From: Leidyana gryllorum EB-2025a
Taxonomy: Eukaryota > Apicomplexa
Assembly (NCBI GenBank): GCA_048772705.1
Contig: JBLWGC010000230.1
Location: 620,001 to 684,000, forward strand
DNA: 64,000 bases
Direction of reading: 5' to 3'
In this document: one piece after another, positions 59,646-64,000 of the stretch
How the letters are laid out: each line of letters starts with the position of its first letter
Position numbering within the stretch: position 1 is the stretch's first letter
Notes under the pieces: model-generated
The model's input: only the letters and a program-made list of their open reading frames with translations
Database searches by the model: none
What the model was told of the DNA's origin: nothing
Program-made: the position numbers and the translations under genes

Positions 59646-61718
59646 TCAATACCGCGGGCACATTGAACCCCGCCTGGGACGGAAGAGTGGCAGACGATCT
59701 AGTGTGGGTGAGAGAACTTCCATATACTTGCCAAGATTCTTGTCACCACCATTGCTTGATTCAGCCGATTCGTGAATGTCGTCATCCACTTGGTCGTCTT
59801 GTTGTTTTTCTTCATGGTGGTTTGTCAGTTGTTCGAGCATATCAGCGACATCAGAGGGTCGTGTATAAGCTTGATCATGTATATGTTCCAGAACACCGGG
59901 TTCGAAGTGGACTTCTTGTAGTGCCGGGAATGGTACTTGGAGGATGAGCTCGTTGTACCATTTTTCAAAGTACGCTTGTTGGCTCGCATTCGCTAAAAGC
60001 AGGGGCGTGAACAACGAGGCCCCATGGTCCGTTGCTTGGGCAATATGCTCAAGGGATCTTAAGGTTTCCTTTGCGTAATGGCCCCGACTCATCTCGAGCA
60101 TTGCTTGCATCAAAGTTGGATGCATGTATGCGAGTTTAGCGAAGAAGATGTGTGGCGTCTGTGTGTTGGTAGTAGATTGGGGAGTGGGGTTTTTCGCAGA
60201 AGTGGTCGTCAATGCGTGTTGGAGTGCAAAGCCCAGGCGGTAGGCTTCAAGAACGGTAATCAATGTGGGGGAATCGAGGAAGAAGATGTGAGTGCAATGG
60301 TTGGCCAAGATCTGATTATAAGCACTCGGAAAAATGGTTGGGTCGGAATCGCACATGAGGATCAATTGGCATTGATCACTCAATGCTAGAGATTCGCAGC
60401 CTCTTCTCGGAGTCTCTTCAGAAAGTAAGCCCATAAAAGTTTCAGCGTTCATCACCAGTCTCTTCAGATTGGAGAGATCTCGTGAAAACAGGGGCGTGTG
60501 ATCGCTGGTGGCAGCGGCAATTTCATATATGAGTTCAATAGATCCATCGTTGGGACTGAATGCGGTGCCAAAATCGGGAGCGAGATCGGGTCGAGATCTC
60601 AGCTCGAATGGGAAGTCGTTGTTGTCATCTTGGGGATAGAGAGTCTTTTTCGAAAACCATCCCAGAGGTACCGTTGTACCACATCGTATCAGCGCTTGAG
60701 TTTCCGATGGGGTAAGGCGTAATTGACTTTCTTGGTGGAGACGGCCCCATGTCGCTCGGATTCGCTTCTGGGGTACCAATCTACTGAATGCCTCCAAGTC
60801 GTGAGCAGAATCTATGATGTCCCAGACGGACACCAGAATAGGTGCCACAGCCCTTTGCATGGCGGGTGTCCAACAGTTCAATTTCCAGACGCTTCCGCTG
60901 GCAGTGAACTCTGTCAATCGTGTGTGCATCAGAGCCCTTCGCTCCGGTTTGACGTGCTTATTCAGCGCCAACGCAGCTTGCAGCCACCGCACCTGGAGCC
61001 CAGGCGATATGGTGGTGGCCAAACCGCTCACATCACTCGTAGAAGGGGCAAACAACTGCTCCAACTGAGCGATAATGTTGGTGGGGTCCGCAGCCAAACT
61101 GCTACTCGCAGCCACCTCAACGAGAAATTCGCCTCGGGCCGAATAGCCGCACGGCACTCTCGTGAGTCTCGGAGCGGGAACCTCTATACCTTCTAATATA
61201 TCTAAGGTTCCCATGAAGTAATCCAAATTTGGCGCGTCCAGCTTCAGTTTCGGCTGTAACACGGACTGTCTTTCCCGCACAACGATAAACAGATATTTGA
61301 GGTTGGGGAAAGAGCCTCGGAAAGACGTCCAGTCAACTTGACCATCTTGGGATATTATTGAGGGCCACTCGTCCACGCATATCTGTAATGTTTCCAAGCG
61401 GGGGCAGCCTTCACTGAGCAACAACGACAACAACATCGCTACCGCTTCGTTACTCAATCCGCCCCCGTTCAGCGATAAAGCCCAAGATTTCAGTAACTGT
61501 GCCTTCCGATATCTCCTCTTCAGTCCACCCAAACCTCTGATGTACTCTCCCTCGTCTTTCCACCCCTCGAGAGTCACAGATCCAAGCGAAGCATTGTCGG
61601 TCTCAAAGTACCGACTGGACGCAGAGTTCAGCCGCTTGAGACTCGATACTGTGTTTTCCGTACAATACTTGGTCACGTGCTCCACATAGCAAGACGAAAG
61701 TACGAGGGGAGCCAACAT
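59646..61718 (-). CDS. Novel family 2 (F-box/LRR-like), member 5
   Basis: Single exon of 690 aa from ATG 61718, in inverted orientation to members 2-4. The N-terminus (EHVTKYCTENTVSSLKRLNS ... SRYFETD) corresponds to the F-box-like segment of member 4 but has lost the leading Pro. LRR-like sequence follows (GCPRLETLQICVDEWP, FPNLKYLFIVV, APNLDYFMGTLDIL). The C-terminal part has HIFFLDSPTLITVLEAYRLG, a Thr/Gln/Asn-rich insert, the family block YMHPTLMQAMLEMSRG and QAYFEKWYNELI, then an acidic tail (EEKQQDDQVDDDIHES). No intron was found. Confidence 0.82.
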   Translation of the reverse strand: MLAPLVLSSCYVEHVTKYCTENTVSSLKRLNSASSRYFETDNASLGSVTLEGWKDEGEYIRGLGGLKRRYRKAQLLKSWALSLNGGGLSNEAVAMLLSLLLSEGCPRLETLQICVDEWPSIISQDGQVDWTSFRGSFPNLKYLFIVVRERQSVLQPKLKLDAPNLDYFMGTLDILEGIEVPAPRLTRVPCGYSARGEFLVEVAASSSLAADPTNIIAQLEQLFAPSTSDVSGLATTISPGLQVRWLQAALALNKHVKPERRALMHTRLTEFTASGSVWKLNCWTPAMQRAVAPILVSVWDIIDSAHDLEAFSRLVPQKRIRATWGRLHQESQLRLTPSETQALIRCGTTVPLGWFSKKTLYPQDDNNDFPFELRSRPDLAPDFGTAFSPNDGSIELIYEIAAATSDHTPLFSRDLSNLKRLVMNAETFMGLLSEETPRRGCESLALSDQCQLILMCDSDPTIFPSAYNQILANHCTHIFFLDSPTLITVLEAYRLGFALQHALTTTSAKNPTPQSTTNTQTPHIFFAKLAYMHPTLMQAMLEMSRGHYAKETLRSLEHIAQATDHGASLFTPLLLANASQQAYFEKWYNELILQVPFPALQEVHFEPGVLEHIHDQAYTRPSDVADMLEQLTNHHEEKQQDDQVDDDIHESAESSNGGDKNLGKYMEVLSPTLDRLPLFRPRRGSMCPRY

Positions 61719-62023
61719 TCACTTGTTCTTATATGTAATTTTATTCGCTACTCTAATGATCACTCCCAAAATCCAATCGAAGATCTCTCCCTTTCAACCA
61801 AAAACACTCCAAAGATCCACTCAGTGCCCATAGCAACCACTCCCTGATGTGCCCGTGTGTTCGTGTGTGTGCGCGTTTGCGCGCGTGTGTGTGAGTGGCT
61901 CAGGCCAGTTGTGGGGGTTCTGGCAGTCGATCCGCACAGGGCATTGGGTCAAAGATTTTTGGTGTCCCAATATTGTGGGTGCCATTGTAAATTCTTGGCT
62001 GAAGTAGAGTAGTGGTTGCCAAG
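61719..62023. other. Intergenic gap with alternating purine-pyrimidine tract
   Basis: 305 bp between the divergent family 2 member 5 and OYE copy 2. From about 61854 to 61896 it is almost wholly GT/GC alternation (GTGTGTGCGCG, TTTGCGCGCGTGTGTGTG), a candidate Z-DNA stretch in a shared promoter region. Confidence 0.6.
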
Positions 62024-63256
62024 ATGAGTGCTGTATTGGAGCCTATGCGGATTAAGGGGTTGGAGCTGCCCAACAAGATGGTTCTTGCCCCCATGTGTAC
62101 CTGGTTGGCTGAGCCGGGAGTGAACGAGATAACGGACCGTCACATAGTCCACTACACCAACATTGCCATGGGGGGTACGGGTTTGATCATCGTGGAGGCC
62201 TCCCCCGTTGAGTACCGTGGACGCATAGATTGGAAAGACGTCGGTATCTGGTCGGATCGTCAGGTTCTGGGTTTCCGTCGCCTGAACGATATCATTCACA
62301 AGACCACCAAGTCCAAGACTGGCATTCAGCTCGGCCACTGTGGGCGTAAGGGGAATGGGCGCGATACCATGTCTCCGCACCCGCGTCAACTGGGACCCAA
62401 CGACGAGCACGGAGCCACCAGCATCGCCCCCAGCGCCATTGCTTTCCATCAGGAGGGCAGAGGGCCTTACAGAACTCCCAAAGAAGCCACCATAGCCGAG
62501 CTGAAGACCATCAAGAAGGCGTACATCCAAGCCGCCAAGAGAGCTGTAAAAGCGGGCTTCGATATGATTGAGATCCACAGTGCCCACGGGTATCTGCTCT
62601 GCTCTTTCACCAGTCCCCTGTCCAACCAACGTACCGATCAGTACGGTGGCTCTCTCGAAAATCGATGCCGCTTCCCTCTGGAAGTGGTCCAAGCGGTTCG
62701 CGAAGTCATCCCCAAAAACATGCCCTTGTTCGTCCGCATCTCGGCCTCCGAGTGGATTGAGGGCGGATTCACCCCGGAAGACAGTATCTACTACTCCAAA
62801 GAGCTCGTCAAGGCGGGAGCAGATATGATTCATGTCAGCTCCGGGGCCAACAGTGCTGATCAAATGCTCCCGGAAGGGAAGCATTTCCAGATCCCGTTGG
62901 CCGAACGGATCAAAAAGGAGGCCGGGGTCCCCGTGGTAGCTGTTGGAGACATTGATGATCTCAGCTATGCTGATGAGATCATTAAGAGCAACAAAGCCGA
63001 TATGGTGGCCGTTGGCCGAGCACTTCTCAACAACCCCTACTGGCTCAGGAATGAGGCCGCTCGTCTCAGCTTGGAACAGGCGGACAACATGTGCCCCAAA
63101 TATCAGGCCTACGCCTACGGCTCTGTCCGTAAGGCCACCATGAAGGGCGCGTTGGGCAAAATACTGCAAGACGGCGCCACCTCCGACGCCAGCTTTGGAA
63201 CTCGCTCGCTGAAAAGTCTCGCTGAGAAAAGCGTTTCAGAGGCCACAGGAGGGTAA
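62024..63256 (+). CDS. Old-yellow-enzyme oxidoreductase (class III/YqjM-like), copy 2
   Basis: From ATG 62024 the frame encodes 410 aa to TAA 63254-63256. FMN-binding ene-reductase barrel with all key class III residues: LAPMCTWLAEP (redox-tuning Cys), GTGLIIVEASPV, QLGHCGRKG, the pair in IEIHSAHGYLLC (with the Tyr), SPLSNQRTDQYGGSLENRCRFP, DMIHVSSGAN and VAVGRALLNNPYWL. It is a paralogue of the gene at 44497, which lacks the Cys and Tyr. The codon before the stop reads GG|GTAAGT, a strong 5' splice site, and CAG at 63309-63311 would continue the frame for another 22 residues to TAA 63376-63378, so the C-terminus may be longer or alternative. Substrate unknown. Confidence 0.94.
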   Translation: MSAVLEPMRIKGLELPNKMVLAPMCTWLAEPGVNEITDRHIVHYTNIAMGGTGLIIVEASPVEYRGRIDWKDVGIWSDRQVLGFRRLNDIIHKTTKSKTGIQLGHCGRKGNGRDTMSPHPRQLGPNDEHGATSIAPSAIAFHQEGRGPYRTPKEATIAELKTIKKAYIQAAKRAVKAGFDMIEIHSAHGYLLCSFTSPLSNQRTDQYGGSLENRCRFPLEVVQAVREVIPKNMPLFVRISASEWIEGGFTPEDSIYYSKELVKAGADMIHVSSGANSADQMLPEGKHFQIPLAERIKKEAGVPVVAVGDIDDLSYADEIIKSNKADMVAVGRALLNNPYWLRNEAARLSLEQADNMCPKYQAYAYGSVRKATMKGALGKILQDGATSDASFGTRSLKSLAEKSVSEATGG

Positions 63257-63428
63257 GTCTTTGTCGAATCGAACCCCCCTCCTTCGCAAATACGCCTTTC
63301 ACCTTACGCAGGCGCAATGGAGTCTTTATCTGCTGTGTTCAGCAGACCTTTGCCACCGACAATGAGTTTGTCCATTAAAATTAATTCGTACAATTTCTGA
63401 TCGACGGATCGATCCAATTTTTCTTGCA

Positions 63429-64000
63429 TTATTCGTGATATACTTCGCCAGCCGTCGACTCTCCACCCATCCAAGCCCCCCTCCCGGCTTTAGATACATT
63501 CAGAGTCGGTAATTTTATGCCCAATCGCTTTGGTGCCGCCACCTTTGGCGGTGGCCGATACGATTCCCACCCTGATGACGATGAAGTACTCGAACTCGAC
63601 GACCCAATCGAGTAGTTTGGATCTGATTCAGCGGATGCCACTATCACAGCAACCTGTTCTTTGATTTTCCGATCACTTGACGGCTCACTGCAGCAAAAGG
63701 GAACAGTCGCACAGTCGTCTCGCCATAATCCAATACTCACTTTTGCTCCACAGTTTTGATCTGACGGCCCTGCAACCGTAACCGTTCTCGCTGAACAACC
63801 AAAACAGTCTCATGCAGCTCATCCCATTGATAATCTATCATCGGCATCGCCGGATCGAAAGGGGGAGGTGACGATGTCGGCTTCGGCACCAACAGCTTCC
63901 CCTTCCGATACGACCGAAAACACGAGTCAGCTAACCGAGTTGCTGATCTCAGAGCCTGCAGACCCTGGTGCATTGATGTAAATGCCTCAATAGATTTTGC
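63429..64000 (-). CDS. Unrecognised protein, 5' partial, at least 2 exons
   Basis: The frame is open at the right edge, so the N-terminus is missing. Exon A runs from the edge to 63741 and exon B is 63687-63429, joined by a 53-nt intron (GTGAGT...CTGCAG). About 190 residues are visible. The first part is helical and basic (GLQALRSATRLADSCFRSYR), followed by LVPKPTSSPPPFDPAMP and QWDELHETVLVVQRERLRLQ. The end is Ser-rich (IGSSSSSTSSSSGWESY) and closes with a basic stretch. No family was recognised. It converges on OYE copy 2. Confidence 0.7.

Noticed and set aside
1-64000. tRNA or rRNA genes
   Set aside because: I looked for T-loop (GGTTCGA) with matching acceptor stems and for conserved rRNA stretches and found none convincing. 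A tRNAscan or Rfam run would settle it.

Overview
The window looks like nuclear DNA of a small-genome apicomplexan-type protist, most probably a gregarine. Four things suggest this: a cysteine-rich oocyst-wall-type protein at the left edge, a storage-glucan branching enzyme, a degenerate CCCTAAA (TTTAGGG) tract, and very compact genes broken by many short GT-AG introns (about 33 found here, most 32-55 nt). The organism call is inference. Gene models were built by reading splice signals and checking phase by hand; no search or RNA evidence was available.

Layout. 0-5 kb: partial oocyst wall protein, glyoxalase II and a BAR-like protein that start back to back, then about 1.3 kb without a secure gene. 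5-13 kb: three paralogues of an unrecognised, possibly secreted protein family built from a repeated module of about 150 residues. The last one runs into two nearly identical, apparently whole Ty3/gypsy-type LTR retrotransposons (12999-17928 and 18241-23170), each with its own 5-bp target duplication. The host reading frame resumes between them and after them. 23.2-26.3 kb: repeat-bearing intergenic DNA.

26-45 kb is a dense housekeeping block: bacterial-type glycogen branching enzyme, Acl4-like ribosome assembly chaperone, a KH/RRM-like protein, an SPF30/SMNDC1-like Tudor splicing factor, WDR83/Morg1, a PSI-like Cys-rich protein, a coiled-coil protein, a CHD1-type remodeller, the RNA ligase RtcB and an old-yellow-enzyme oxidoreductase. 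Several neighbours have start codons only 14-33 bp apart, or stop and start codons that overlap.

46-64 kb: five members of a second unrecognised family (F-box/LRR-like N-terminus, conserved C-terminal block), a large ankyrin protein, an equilibrative nucleoside transporter, a second old-yellow-enzyme gene and a partial gene at the right edge. Three of the housekeeping genes (KH/RRM-like, SPF30-like, WDR83-like) are adjacent and all are linked to pre-mRNA splicing in other eukaryotes.
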